Positions 35,188-46,524 of a stretch of DNA of 64,000 nucleotides are shown here, piece by piece. The notes under the pieces were generated by a model. It ran no database searches, was not told the origin of the DNA, and saw only the letters and a program-made list of their open reading frames with translations. The stretch is taken from the NCBI GenBank assembly GCA_012274445.1, contig JAAROD010000054.1, positions 620,001 to 684,000 of the forward strand. Direction: 5' to 3'. This DNA comes from Sclerotiophoma versabilis. Taxonomy: Eukaryota > Ascomycota > Dothideomycetes > Pleosporales > Didymellaceae. Within the stretch, counting starts at the first letter, position 1; every line of letters starts with the position of its first letter. Made by a program: the position numbers and the translations under genes.

Positions 35188-36921
35188 CTATAAGACACTG
35201 CCATCTCCAACTTTCTCGTTGTGCTCCTTAGTATCCTTGCTCAATATACCGGGCGCTGCGCCAGTGACCGAGCTTCTCCTCCTCTCAACATCTCTCGCTT
35301 CCTCAGTGTCGGCGTAATCGATAAGCAGGTTGCCGCGTCTATCAAAGCGATGTGGCAGGTCCTTTGCGATTTGAACACAGTTGAACGGATTCGTGGTGTT
35401 GTGGAAAATCTCGTCCATCTCCTCGAGCGAACGACCGGCGGTCTCGGGAAAGAAGAAGTAAACGCTGGGAACCATGGCAGCGTTGATCACAGCGAAGATG
35501 ATGTATGTACGCCACTGAATGTTGGCAAAAGCAACGGGCGTAACCATGACGACCATGAAATTGAAAGCCCAGTTAGCTGTGGTGGCGATAGCGTTGGCAG
35601 GGGCGCGAATCGAAAGGGGTGTGATTTCAGCGGGGTAGAGCCAAGTCATGCCCAGCCATCCGACAGCGAAGAAGGAGTTAAAGACGAAGAGCATGACGGT
35701 GGCGACCAGAGCGCAGGCCTTGTTTTCGACGTTGCTGGTGGTTCCTGCAAGAATGGCCATAGTGGCGCTCATGCCAACAGCACCGAATAACATCAACGCG
35801 CGGCGACCGAATCTTTCAATGGTGAAAATAGCGATCCAAGAAGCAATCCAGTACTCGGTTCCGTTGCAAGCAGCTAGGAGACGGCTCAAGAAGGGCGAAA
35901 GACCGAGAGAACCTTCAAAGATGGTTGCAGCGTAGTATGTGACCAAGTTGATTCCCGAGATCTTAGTCAGTCGTTAGCATCTCGTCCAAGCTGTGATTGC
36001 TTAGAACTGACCTGTTGGAACATCTGATTGACGTAAGCAAGCGCGGTGCGGTGGAAGTTTCTGTTGCGGTTGTTCTTGAAGCACTCCCTGAATCCACCTC
36101 TGGACATTTCGAACACGACATCCTTCACAGCCTGCAACTCTGTGACGATCTTCTTATCCTCTTTCGGGAGATCACTCAGAGCAGCCAAGACCTCCCACGC
36201 CTCGTCATCTCGCCCCTTCAAGACGAGCCACCTGGGAGATTCCGGTAGTCCAGGAATCAAGATAAGAATGAAAATAGCGAGGATAATCTGGAAAGCGATA
36301 GGGAATCGCCAGGCGATGGAACTTGGCTCGAGGAACGAAAAGCCCAGATCAAGCCAGTAACTAATCATCACACCGAAAACGATCAGTGAGCCCTCGATCA
36401 TAACCATCTGGCCTCGTCTATGTGGTTTTGACGTCTCCGATTGCCATGTAGGGACCGTGCTGGTATTCATGCCGTTGCCAAAACCAGTAATCCAACGCCC
36501 AATGATGAGCTGAGCCAAGCCGAATGATGCCGTTTGAATCGCGGCGCCAATAATCATAATGCAGCTTCCGATGAAAATCGTCTTTTTGCGTCCAAGCATA
36601 TTACCGAGCCAGATAGTCGCAACAGCGCCGAAGAAACAACCGAGAGTGTAGGCGCCCACGGTAATAGCCTGAATGGTGGCTGTATGGCTAGCATCGCCGT
36701 TGGGTGGATTGACGGTGTCGATCTCAGGGAAGAAACGGGTGAAGGAGGGCAAGGTGAGCAACCCGCCCATAACACCCTGATCTGGGCACAGAGTGAGCGA
36801 GGGAAAGCAGTAGCCACAAAACAAACATACCATATCCGAAGAGAGCGAAATCAGTACCCGCAACAACGGCAATAGCGATGTTGAGCTTGGTGCCCGTGAG
36901 GCCGTAGAATTTCTTGCCCAT
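35188..36921 (-). CDS. MFS sugar transporter (hexose/STL1-like)
   Basis: Exons 36921-36831, 36781-36012 and 35961-35188 with 49- and 50-base introns; 544 residues, 12 predicted spans. The first splice restores FGYDQGVMGGLLT, a hallmark of fungal sugar porters. The second joins YVNQMFQQ to ISGINLVTYYAATIF (family QQxxGxNxxxYY). Other sugar-porter signatures are LGNMLGRKKTIFIG, PESPRWL in the central loop, ERFGRRALML, and FPETAGRSLEEMDEIF near the end. Such proteins bring hexoses or polyols across the plasma membrane by facilitated diffusion or proton symport. Substrate is not readable. The intron 2 branch site, GCTAACGACTGAC, is textbook. Start at the only good ATG (MGKKFYGLTGTKLN). Confidence 0.9.
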
Positions 36922-38968
36922 AATGATAGCGTGCGCGTCTCAGCGCATCTACAAGAACTAAGACAAATTACAAGAGACAATTAAGTCTCAGCCAAGCTTA
37001 GAAAGCAGAGTAGGTGCGATAGCAAAACAGGAAGGTGCGCTGGCCGGCCTTATGAACTATTACCCGTCACCATCTCCCAACGATGTAACCGAGTCCGACC
37101 TTACATTCAATTCCACTAGCGCGCAATGGTCGTGCGGCACCCATGAGCCACGGCGAGCGATGACGTCTGTCGTTGAGCCGCGTTGCGGAGTGCGGGGATC
37201 TGCAGCTTCAGCGCATCATTTGGGGATGGTGTGGAGGCAGAAATCGAGACCGCTGCAGGGCGCACTTGTGTGCGAGATCCGTGATTTGCTCCTCCACAGC
37301 GGCCGTGCTGCGTGTTGGCAGTGTAGTGGAAGCGGATTGCCGGATTGAGTAGTTCCGGTGTCGTGTGAGGTTGATGAATATCCGGCTCTTTTCTTGCGTC
37401 GCATCGTGTCGAGGCGGAGCCGCGCTGGGGTCAGGCCTGTGCCGAGCAAGGTCAAGCCGCAGAAGGCCCGCTGGCGTGTGAGAGGTTTGCTTGTCTGCAT
37501 TCCTTGGTTCTCGAAGGCATGTCTACCGACATTTGCATCACCAAAGAAAGATCAACAAGAGGATCACCGTTTTGAAGCCATGGCGCTGGGAGACACTGAG
37601 CGCCATTGAAAGCATGCTTCCCAACTACTTGGTACTTTTCAGGAACCTCCACGACGATTCCCACGTTGCGCGACAAGCATGCAGAGTGGAGACATGACTT
37701 CCAAGCTTTAAGGCCATCGGGTGCTCTTAGACAAAATGGGATAACGCTTATCCGAACAGCAGGCGTTATAAAACGATTTCTTCCGCATCACGTGTCCATG
37801 CGTTCACCGCACCAGTGAACCCTTTCACGCGCATTACCGAAAGTGGAGATGCCGCATTACCCATTTCCCCTTGCACAGTCCGGAGTACCTTACGATAGTC
37901 AACGCCAGCTGGAGGCAGCTATGAGCAGCCACAAGCACTCGAGTGGACGCCAAGAATACTAATATCTGGATACCTACTTGGGCCTTCCATTACAAGCACA
38001 CGGAATTCCAAAACTTTTCCCCCATACTAACGAGCTAGTTTTGTTGACTTCTGGTCCCCATGGGGTAACAGTGAGACTAATGTTGATGGTTTGTTACTAA
38101 TACTAGACTAAACACTGCAGCCACCACGCCGATTCTCCTCCTTGCTTATGGACTATCGGCTGTAGAATGTTATCACATCACATTCCAGCGTTCTAACGCA
38201 TCGTCCTCGTTAGCCTTTTAGCCCGGGCAGCTAGAACCTACTTCGGAAGAGCAACCCGGCCACAGTGCTAGAACGGCAAGCTCTACATCACTGTTCTCGA
38301 CCCAGCGAATGCAGTTCAGGGCTTACGCTGACACTAAGCACTACAGCCGGGCCCCAATGCGCAAAGCACGCAGACCCTATGTGCCGCTTTGACATCTCAA
38401 TCACTGGGCTTCACAAGGTTTGATCGCTTCCCCTCTACCGTCAGCGTTCATTACAGTCTTGATTTTCATTTCCCCGCGTAGTCTGGAGTGTCTACGGTAT
38501 GCGGCATTGTGCAAAAGCAGTTGCAATGCGGTGTTACAGGCTGATGCAGTGCTGTTGCTACCCTTCGGGTTGTAAGGAAGAAGCGTCGCTGGTAGTACAT
38601 AATTTCTTACTGTTTATATGTTATATTTGCAATAAGAATCTTTGCAAATAACATCGACTTTCTTTCTGTAAAGGATCAGTGACACACCTTTTTTTTTAGG
38701 AGGAATATCACCGCATATGATAAAATAGAGATACTCTTTGCAGTAGCAAATATGCGCTGGTACTAGCAAACAGCAACTTGCGTATTGTGTACAATGATTG
38801 TAACAAACAATAACACCAAAAGTAAGAACAACTCCCTTCCTATAACAGTTTAAGGAAAAATAATGTAGAAAAAGACACAAGTATTCTTCACGCCATTAGA
38901 CACTGGCATGGATCGTCCCGTTTTAGCAGAACCAATTTTCTACAAATCTACAAGTCTGATTCTACTGC
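36922..38968. other. Gene-poor stretch with AT-rich island
   Basis: About 2 kb without a recognisable gene. The first 900 bases hold only short shadow frames. From about 38,580 to 38,900 the sequence turns clearly AT-rich with runs of T and A (for example eight T at about 38,690), unlike the flanks. No terminal repeats or transposase could be recognised. Confidence 0.35.
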
Positions 38969-40233
38969 TCACTGGTATAGGTAATCCCACTCCTTCTTCA
39001 GCCTCCCAAACCCAATCCTTGGTGCATACTCCTCAACCTTGTCCGCCCCAAAGTCATAGATGGAGTAGTACCTCTGCAGGAAAGCCGCGCCAACCAGTGC
39101 GAAGCCAGAGGCTCCGCTGCTATCAACAGGTGGCATACACTGCTCGCCAGGTTCGGTAAACTCATCACCTCTGATACTGAAAGAGACATCGTCCTCTTCG
39201 ACACCTTCACCCAGTGTGAAAGTAATCGCCCACGATGCGTTGAGATGCTGGCACTCCATCCGCTCTTCGCCGTTTATGAGCTTGGTGTAGTTCCAGCCGA
39301 GATTGAAGTACACGGCTTCAACATGTTCATCTGGAACGGAAACTCGCCCTGCGCCCGTGTCGAATACTGCTGTGCCGGAGCCGAACAAGGGCCATGTTGT
39401 GTTTGCGCGAGGAAATGTACCCTCAGCATCCGTTGTGGTGGGTAGACTGCCCGTCTTCATCACCACAGTGCCGTTCTGCTCGCGCGCGACCAGGACGTTG
39501 ATGGAGCGCAGGGGCGCGCGCCACACCTGGTACGGATCCTCTTTGCGCAACGGAGCGTACACAACATCGCCGTCGACATACTTCTCCTCGGCGCTGCCGC
39601 CGATCGTGAGAACGCCGTTCTGGGGGCCCTCGTCGGCGAGATTGGTGCCGTAGTACAGAGCGAATCGCGGCTCGTCTAGTTGCCCGTCCCAAAGCAGCGT
39701 TTCTACAAGCGATGATGTTTTATTCTCGGCGATGCTGCTGAATGCCAGCCCAAGAAAGCCGTCTGCTGTGATCCAGCGCCAGGAGCTTTGGTTGACGGAA
39801 AGGAAGGTCTGGTTCCATTCAACGGCGCCGTCGGGGGTGGAGAAAACGTCGAGCGTTGCGGCGCCTGTTATGCCGTCGGCTGAGACTGGGCCGATGCCGT
39901 AACCAATACCAGAGATGGAGTGCAAGTCCTGGGACGTGGAGGATGCGTTGGCCGAGTACGAAGTCCGGTTGTAGTGACCTGGGTTGGGACAGGAGGTTTC
40001 TGTGCAGGCTGTGTTCGTAACCCAGGCAGTGGTGGAGCCGGTGTCGAAGAGTAAGTGGTAGGGCCTTGGGGGTGTGCCGATGGAAAATTCTACGGAGGCC
40101 TGGGTTGGGTGTTAGTTCACGTCTTTGGAGGATTGAAGGGGAACCCTACATAGGTGCTCTGGACGCGGACTGGTAGTTCGATGACAGAGGCTGTAGCTGC
40201 TGTGGCAGCAGCCAGGACACTAACGGTCTTCAT
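38969..40233 (-). CDS. Secreted pepsin-like aspartic protease (family A1)
   Basis: Exons 40233-40150 and 40099-38969 with a 50-base phase-0 intron; 404 residues. MKTVSVLAAATAATASVIELP is a signal peptide. The first active-site motif is FDTGST (about residue 47) in YHLLFDTGSTTAWV; the second is VFDTGAGRV (about 273), with Ala where most relatives have Ser or Thr, as in renin. Two Cys occur close together (CTETSC) and two near the C-terminus. It ends RIGFGRLKKEWDYLYQ with no GPI-type tail, so it is expected to be secreted freely. There are several N-glycosylation sequons (NQS, NKT, NGT, NTT, NYT, NAS). The long prosegment of classic pepsins is nearly absent (about 20 residues after the signal), as in many fungal A1-like proteins. 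A gene-poor region lies on its right. Confidence 0.85.
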
Positions 40234-40715
40234 TTTGAGAGATACAATGAGCGAGTGAAAGTGGATTGAATGAAGGGTGAAAACCTCCTATCTGGCCAGC
40301 AGAGCTGATTTATGTACTGCTTGGACATCATTGCTGTTAAAATGAGCATCGTATGCACAGAACTTGGAAGCTCCTGAAATAGAAATAGTGGTCCCCTGCA
40401 AGGCTGGATGACACCAGAGGGGCCGAGCGCGCCGGAAACTCGGCAAATATCCTGCTTTGGTAATCGACTGACATAGTGATCTCCATTATTGGTATTTCAG
40501 GTAGTCTCAGCACAGTAAATCCCAAGAGAAGGCATATGGAGCTTAAGGTTGTAATACGATTGAAACCCTTCAGGCAATACGTTGTGAAAATCGTAATGAC
40601 GGATGCAACATGAAGCCGCACAATATGCAAGCTGACTTTTCCATATCTGCCTCTAAGATGCTCAAACTCCCTGCCGAAAGCGAACGCCAATGCTGTGAAG
40701 ATGAAATGTAGGGTA
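40234..40715. other. Intergenic region between protease promoter and MAK16 3' end
   Basis: 482 bases. The protease promoter must lie here, along with the 3' UTR of MAK16. No additional gene can be supported. Confidence 0.35.
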
Positions 40716-41787
40716 TTAGTTGCGCAGAGTCTCTCTCGCCGCAGGCTCTCTCTCGATTTCGTACTCGATCTCGCGCTTCGCTCCCTTGGGATCCTTTGCA
40801 GGCTTCTTCTTAGGCTTGGCTGGAGGTGCAGCAGGTCGTTTCCTCTTGAGGTTTGCGAGTGCCTTCTTGAGGGCTGCATTGTCCTCGCCTTCGGACTCGT
40901 CCTCCTCTTCACCTGCGCTCTCGCTCTCGTCACTGCCGTCCTCTGAGCCCTCGTCTGGGCTCTGCCCACCGACCCAGTCCTCGAAATCTTCCATCTCGTC
41001 GTCTGAGTCGCCCTCGATGTCGCTCACGTACTCGACTTCGCCGACACCATTCTCGTATTCGTACTCATTCTCCTCTTCGTCCTCGTACTGCTCTCCGTCG
41101 TCGAGATCCTCGTCGCGCTCGAGCTGGCCTTCCTTCTCCAGACCCTTCATGACACGCTTCCACACATTTGGCTCGACGTTGAGCGGGCGGTCGCCGTAAG
41201 CGCCGGAACGAAGACGGTCGATAAGCACGCGCTCGATGGAGCGCTCGACCTTTGCTGCCGCCAGCGCCTTCCTCTCCCTCGCATCCTCTCGGCGCCTGAC
41301 TTTGGGTGCAAGGCGGGGCACCAGTCTCTCGCCAAGACGCTCTTCTTCCTTGGCCAGCTTGCGGATACGGATGTTGACTTGGGTCAGCCTGGTCAGACGC
41401 TGCTTGTTTTTGTGGACCAGGAACTTGGGGAAGTACTGCAGGTGCGAGTCGACCATTTCGAGAGCCTTGGTGTAGTTCTTGGGCAGCTTTATGCGCTCCC
41501 ACCACTTGTTCGGCAAATGCGCACGTTCGATAGCCTTGATGTACAGGTAGAGCTCGCCGGTCTTGGGGTCGGAGCGTATCGTGGCATAGCGGGAGTTTGC
41601 AAGCGGGCAGGACTGCTTGCTGCAGAAGCCGGAGACGTTGTGCTCATTGCGACAGAAGGTCTGGTCCTTGGTCGTCTTCAACTTGTAGCTGCAAAAGTCG
41701 GTTCCAATAATGGACCACACAATCTCGTCTGGAAAAGTCAGCGCAGTCCTTCGTTTCAGTTGCCGTCCCAAACACACCGGAAGCCAT
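40716..41787 (-). CDS. MAK16: Ribosome biogenesis protein Mak16
   Basis: Exons 41787-41778 (ten bases) and 41728-40716 with a 49-base phase-1 intron; 340 residues. The splice gives the family start MASDEIVWSIIGTDFCSYKL; unspliced reading would begin with an unrelated MCLGRQLKRR. The core KTTKDQTFCRNEHNVSGFC and QSCPLANSRYATIRSD holds four cysteines, likely metal ligands, followed by LYLYIKAIERAHLPNKWWE. The second half is highly acidic (EDEEENEYEYEN and SDDEMEDFED), ending in Lys-rich nuclear/nucleolar signals. In yeast, Mak16 is a nucleolar factor in early 60S subunit assembly with Rpf1. Divergent from MSS1, with only 194 bases between the starts. Confidence 0.93.
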
Positions 41788-41981
41788 CTTGTGCTGTGTC
41801 AGTTCGTCGCTGGTGTTGGCGAGTGCAGGCGGCGGCGCTCAAAAACATTTTAGCGGGAATCCAAGATTTCGGTGGAGCCAGCAGCAGCGGCGCAGGGACC
41901 ACTTTTGCGGAGAAGGAGCGAACCACGCCGCGTGCAATTCAACACCAGCGACATGTGAAGACCAAACCTCGCGCTCTCGGC
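41788..41981. promoter_or_regulatory. Short bidirectional promoter region MAK16 / MSS1
   Basis: Only 194 bases separate the two divergent ATGs, so the promoters and 5' UTRs of both genes must share this sequence. The MSS1 frame is open through it but the ATG at 41982 starts the presequence. Confidence 0.55.
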
Positions 41982-44032
41982 ATGAGAGCTGTCATCTCGT
42001 CGCTCAGAAGCAGCCGTCAACACCCGCCGCGGATCTCTCGACCTGCGGCTCGACCCGGCCTCCAGCGCCCCTGTGCGGACACTGCTCGATGTGCCGTGTG
42101 TCGTCCTTTGCGCCCGTCCTTGAGCCTCGCCCAGCACCGTCAGTTCCACACCCGTCTCAACGAACCGACAATCTATGCCCTATCTACGGCGTCTGGAAAG
42201 GCTGCGATAGCCGTCATTCGCATATCAGGCCCGGCATGTAGACAGGTACAAACAACGCTCACAATGCTGTATGTGCTTGTGAACTAAACTTCCTGTAGAT
42301 CTACCAAGGGCTATGTCCCTCCACTGCATTCCCAAAGCCTCGTTATGCAACCCTCCGGAAGCTTTACAGCCCTCACCAACCGCCATCACCCGCGACACTG
42401 CTCGACTCGGGCGCACTCGTCCTCTACTTCCCCGGCCCAAATACCGTTACTGGCGAAGATCTGCTCGAGTTGCATGTTCATGGAGGTCCTGCTATTGTTC
42501 GAGCGGTACTAGCCGCCATACCTCAGTGTGCTGTACAGGCTGGAGCTTCTGCCTCGCTGTCGATACGGTATGCTGAACCTGGAGAGTTCACCCGCCGCGC
42601 CTTCGCCAATAACCGCATGGACCTCCCTCAAATCGAGTCGTTAGGGGAGACGTTGTCTGCCTCGACCGAGCAGCAGCGCCGGATTTCTGTCCGAGGCACC
42701 ACGTCGTCGCTGGCTGTGCGCTACGAGCAGTGGCGCATGCTGTTGCTCGCAGCCAGAGGAGAGCTGGAGGCTCTGATCGACTTCTCCGAGGACCAACATT
42801 TCGATGAGTCTCCGACGCAACTTTGCGCATCCGTTGCAAAACAAGTCCAAGCTTTGCGTGAGCAGATGGAGGCACACGTGGCCAACGCGGTCCGTGGCGA
42901 GCTGCTGCGCAACGGCATCAGCATGGCTCTCCTCGGCGCGCCCAACGCTGGTAAGAGTAGTCTGCTGAACCGAATTGTTGGACGAGAGGCTGCTATTGTT
43001 TCACAGGAAGCTGGAACGACCAGAGACGTTGTTGAAGTCAGTGTTGACCTGGCTGGTTGGCTGGTTAAGATTGGCGACATGGCTGGCTTGCGCAGAGCTG
43101 GTCTGGTGGGAGCAGATATCGTTGGTGCAGTGGAGCAAGAGGGCATCAAGCGAGCTAAACAACGGGCGCTTGAGTCAGATGTCTTGATCGTGGTTCAAGA
43201 TGCGACTACGGAGATGGACCCTGAGGTCACGGAAACGGCGAAGCAGTGCGTCGACTCAGGCATCAATGTCGTCGTCGCAGTGAACAAGATCGACCAACTC
43301 TCGTCGACCAGTCGCGCAGAGCAAGCATGGAAAGCAAAAGTCCATTCAATCCTTGGCATCGCAGAGTCGCGCATCTCATTCATTTCCTGCAGAGAAGCAT
43401 CGACCGCGGCATCGACTGCTCCAAGTAGACGCGACCCAGGAAATATTCAGTCCTTCCTGACCACCCTCATGCACACTTTTCGCGACATGACTGCCGCCCT
43501 TGTTCCCGACTCAGACCCCGATCCATCCATCTGGCAAGAATCCCTCGGGGCAACTGAACGACAACGCATCCTCCTCTCCGAGTGTCTCACACACCTCGAG
43601 GCCTTCTTGACAGCTGTCACCCCAGAGCTCACCGAAGAGCATTCCGCGTACGGCATCGAACCAGACGCAGCAGACGATGTGGATATTGTACTTGCCGCAG
43701 AATCCCTCCGCAGCGCTGCTGACACACTGGCCAGAATCACTGGGCGAGGAGATGGCGGAGATGTAGAGGAGGTGCTAGGTGTAGTGTTTGAGAAGTACGT
43801 CATACCCCAAGTTTGTTTTGGCCCCCAAGGGCTCACGCTTTTCGCCCTATGGTTGGACTGCTTTCGGCCCCGGCATTGCTGGACAGCCTCGACAACTATA
43901 GCGTGGCGTCTGACGACCACGGGTCAGGCAACTGCAATCTCGTCACCACGTTTGTGGGGTACTCTGGCTGTGTTGGTGGCGTTGTGAACCCTTTGCTGAC
44001 AATTTGTTTCCAGATTCTGTGTGGGTAAGTAG
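41982..44032 (+). CDS. MSS1: Mitochondrial tRNA-modification GTPase Mss1 (MnmE family)
   Basis: Exons 41982-42245, 42299-43794 and 44014-44032; introns of 53 and 219 bases; 592 residues. The N-terminus (MRAVISSLRSSRQHPPRI, Arg-rich) is a mitochondrial presequence, then EPTIYALSTASGKAAIAVIR, the MnmE start. The N-domain has NTVTGEDLLELHVHGGPAIV and ANNRMDLPQIESL. The G domain has G1 GAPNAGKSSLLNR (about 300), G3 DMAGLR (about 347) and G4 NKID (about 417). The last exon is 19 bases and encodes the end, KFCVGK, the Cys-x-Gly-Lys motif essential in MnmE. Reading through the second intron loses it. With Mto1 the protein makes the carboxymethylaminomethyl uridine at wobble positions of mitochondrial tRNAs. 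Confidence 0.93.
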
Positions 44033-44614
44033 ACGCGAATCACCATGCCTTCCGATCGATTGTGGCCTTGCACATGCGTGGCAGGACATTGCCTTATACA
44101 CGAGAACCGTGCACAAATCGAGTGTAGAAAGTGTAGTCTTGATTGGTGTATGCTGCCTCCAGGGCAAACACGAGAATCCGAGCAGAGATAGCTCCCCTAA
44201 TCTAGAAAAAAAAACCACAAGTTCAAATAAATCCAAGAAACGACCAAAATGCTCCAAACAACTCCGCTGAACTCCACTCAATGCTAGCGCTCAGTGAAGA
44301 GCTTATGCCGTCTTCTACATATCCTGAATTTCATATATATCAATCCAGGTCCGACGAAACAAAAACTCCATCGCTTGCTCAAATGCGTGATAGAAAACTC
44401 AATGCGCTGGGAAGGGACGTGCTAGTGTACAAAATATAAACGATGAGGGTATAGGTACATGGCTTCAGCTTCAGCCATGGAGCGTGGTGTGTGTTTGAGG
44501 GGATTAGAATCATATTCTCCAGCGTTCTGTGCGTCGCTTGCGGAGTGTTTTTGTCATTGCGTTGTGTGGGGTGGTGTTGGATTGGCGTGATGAGTTGGTG
44601 GTAGTCCAGTGGGC

Positions 44615-44641
44615 CTAGTTGTAGCCTCCACGTCCGGCCAT
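44615..44641 (-). other. Micro-ORF copy A: MAGRGGYN-stop
   Basis: Eight codons plus TAG. Third in transcription order. Compared with copy C, it has an extra Ala codon. In the shared part all base differences (GGT/GGA, GGC/GGA, TAA/TAG) are at third codon positions and silent. Confidence 0.45.
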
Positions 44642-44788
44642 TCTGAAGGTGGGTTTCCGGGCTGGTTTGAGGTGTCGGAGGCGTCTCTTGACTGATTCGA
44701 TGATCGAACGGGGTGTTCGGGGTTGCTTGCGGTACTCTTTGAAAGCTTTAGTTGTATCCGTCTCGACCCATTGCTTTGAGATGAACAT
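44615..44788 (-). CDS. Candidate 57-residue basic protein ending in MAGRGGYN
   Basis: ATG at 44788, TAG at 44615; 57 residues, single frame. It starts MFISKQWVETDTTKAFKEYR, continues with a strongly basic stretch (SIIESVKRRLRHLKPARK), and ends PTFRMAGRGGYN. The last eight codons are themselves an ATG-started frame (44641-44615). The same GR-GYN-stop ending appears in two upstream micro-ORFs on the same strand at 44843-44866 and 44748-44771, the second lying inside this ORF in a different frame. I do not recognise a family. It may be a genuine small protein or a chance frame around the conserved ending. A different 144-codon frame (44554-44988, Ser/Thr/Pro-rich) covers the same DNA. Confidence 0.35.
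   Translation of the reverse strand: MFISKQWVETDTTKAFKEYRKQPRTPRSIIESVKRRLRHLKPARKPTFRMAGRGGYN
44748..44771 (-). other. Micro-ORF copy B: MGRDGYN-stop
   Basis: Seven codons plus TAA. Middle copy. Compared with copy C it has two silent third-position changes (CGT/CGA, GGC/GGA) and one replacement (GGC to GAC, Gly to Asp). Flanking bases CAATG upstream and AAAGC after the tyrosine-asparagine codons are shared with copy C. Confidence 0.45.
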
Positions 44789-44842
44789 ATATCGTGGAGT
44801 TTTTTTGTGGTATTGGTGCTGGTCTTTGCGGGTTCTGATGCT

Positions 44843-44866
44843 TTAGTTGTAGCCGCCACGACCCAT
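44843..44866 (-). other. Micro-ORF copy C: MGRGGYN-stop
   Basis: Seven codons plus TAA. First copy in transcription order, 95 bases before copy B. No in-frame ATG precedes it for more than 100 bases, so it would be a stand-alone peptide if translated. Confidence 0.45.
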
Positions 44867-46524
44867 TGGTATGAATTTAAAGTGCAGTGTTGAGGTTGGA
44901 GTGGTTCTAGAGAATCGAAGATGCTGGTGCACAATGTCGAAGACGATGGTGAAGCAGGTGAATGAGGATGAGATAGCCAAAACTCCAAGGGAAGGAAACA
45001 GACTTATAGGAACAAAAACTGGTGGATAATGAAAGGCCTCTTGTAACTGTAAACTGGTGACTTGAATGATGCCCCTGCCTTTTGCCTAGCCAGGCATCTT
45101 TATACAGTACCCACGCGTTCCACCATTCCTGCAACCAATCTAGCGGCCGCATTTGTGGCTTGCCCTCACTAGCCTCCGGTATTGCGTTAAGCCATCTAGT
45201 CAGAGCGTGCAAAACCGCTGCGCTACTTGTTGTTCGCCGGAGCATTACAAGCTGCAGCGCTGCGCCGTTGGTGGAGACTAAAATGGGAAGTGTGCTCTGC
45301 CACACTTGAAGAAGGACGTGCACATGCGGCTGATTGCCATGGGGCGCTTGGACCCTGAATGCTGCGGTGCTGATTAGGAAAGACAGGTGTGGACGGAAGA
45401 GAAGTTGCCGGCGGTACTGCGGTTGGAATGCACGACGTTATTGGTGCTGCGTTGAAGTTCACCAATACCGGTATTGTTGGCCTCCGTCGTCAAGTGCTGC
45501 CTGCACCTGCACCTCGCGCAGAGCCCGCATGGTGATTCCTCGCAAACATGCGTTCAACGACAGTCGTCACTGCTGTGTTCTCTCGATTCCTCAAGGCACC
45601 AAGTCCTCTGACAAGCGCGCTCCAAAATCTCATTGGCCCTGCGCGACACAGTCATACAGCATTGCCCTGCCGAGCACGTACTCACCGTCCCGCGAATAGG
45701 GTGTTTGTTTCAAGTTTGCTACACACGTTCCTACCCTCGTGTGGGTGTTGCGCCCTTAAACTCCCGGCGACGCGGCGATGCGGCGCTGGCTGCACCGTTG
45801 ATTAACGAACAGTAGCCGCAGGCCCGATACCAAGAACCGCTGCTCTGGAATCGTGCTGCTTGGTACTGTGTTACCGGTACCGGAAATACGAAGTTTGGTT
45901 ATCGTTGGTCGTACAGTTCGATCTTTGACTGGTTGTCTTCGCGATGACGAGCACTGTGCCCGTCTAAGGCCAGGTGCAGCCAAACTTCACTTGGACAATG
46001 TTGCAGTCTTGTCGTCCAGTTCAAGAGGCGGCCCCAAGGCTGGAGTATTTTCGACCGACGAATGGTTGCATTTCCACGCCTTCCTTTGAGTTCGAGAGAA
46101 TTTAGCGCATGACGGTGCACAGCGCTCATTCTCCAGCATTCGACGGACAACGATGCGCGGGCCCTGTCTCTGACCTAACGGCTCTCCAACCTCTATTCAC
46201 AGTGCACACTACGCCGTTGCCTAGCACCTTAGACACTTGTTGACGGGATGCTCCGGTAGCATTGCATATGCGACCACGGCGACTTGTGCTGCAAGCGTTT
46301 ACGATTCGATTATGAGTCTCAGCGCACATTGTTCAGCTGTGCCTCAGGTACCCGCCAGCGCCAGTCGCAGCGTACCCAGATTGGGATGGCGGCCGCTGCC
46401 ATATGCAAGCTTGGACCGGAGGCTGTGCCGCAATTGTAGACTGGGTTATACATGTCTGGCTGAACTCGATGCAAACGTCAAGTTGTATGAGTCGAGGCTC
46501 ACCGGCGCAAGTCTCGAGTCAGGA

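Noticed and set aside
41379..41981. N-terminal extension of the MSS1 frame into MAK16
   Set aside because: It overlaps MAK16 coding sequence on the other strand and is unlike any MnmE start. The ATG at 41982 begins a proper presequence.
44554..44988. 144-codon Ser/Thr/Pro-rich minus-strand frame
   Set aside because: Low-complexity composition, and the repeated units change residues in this frame, whereas they stay nearly silent in the GRGGYN frame. Not excluded, but less likely.
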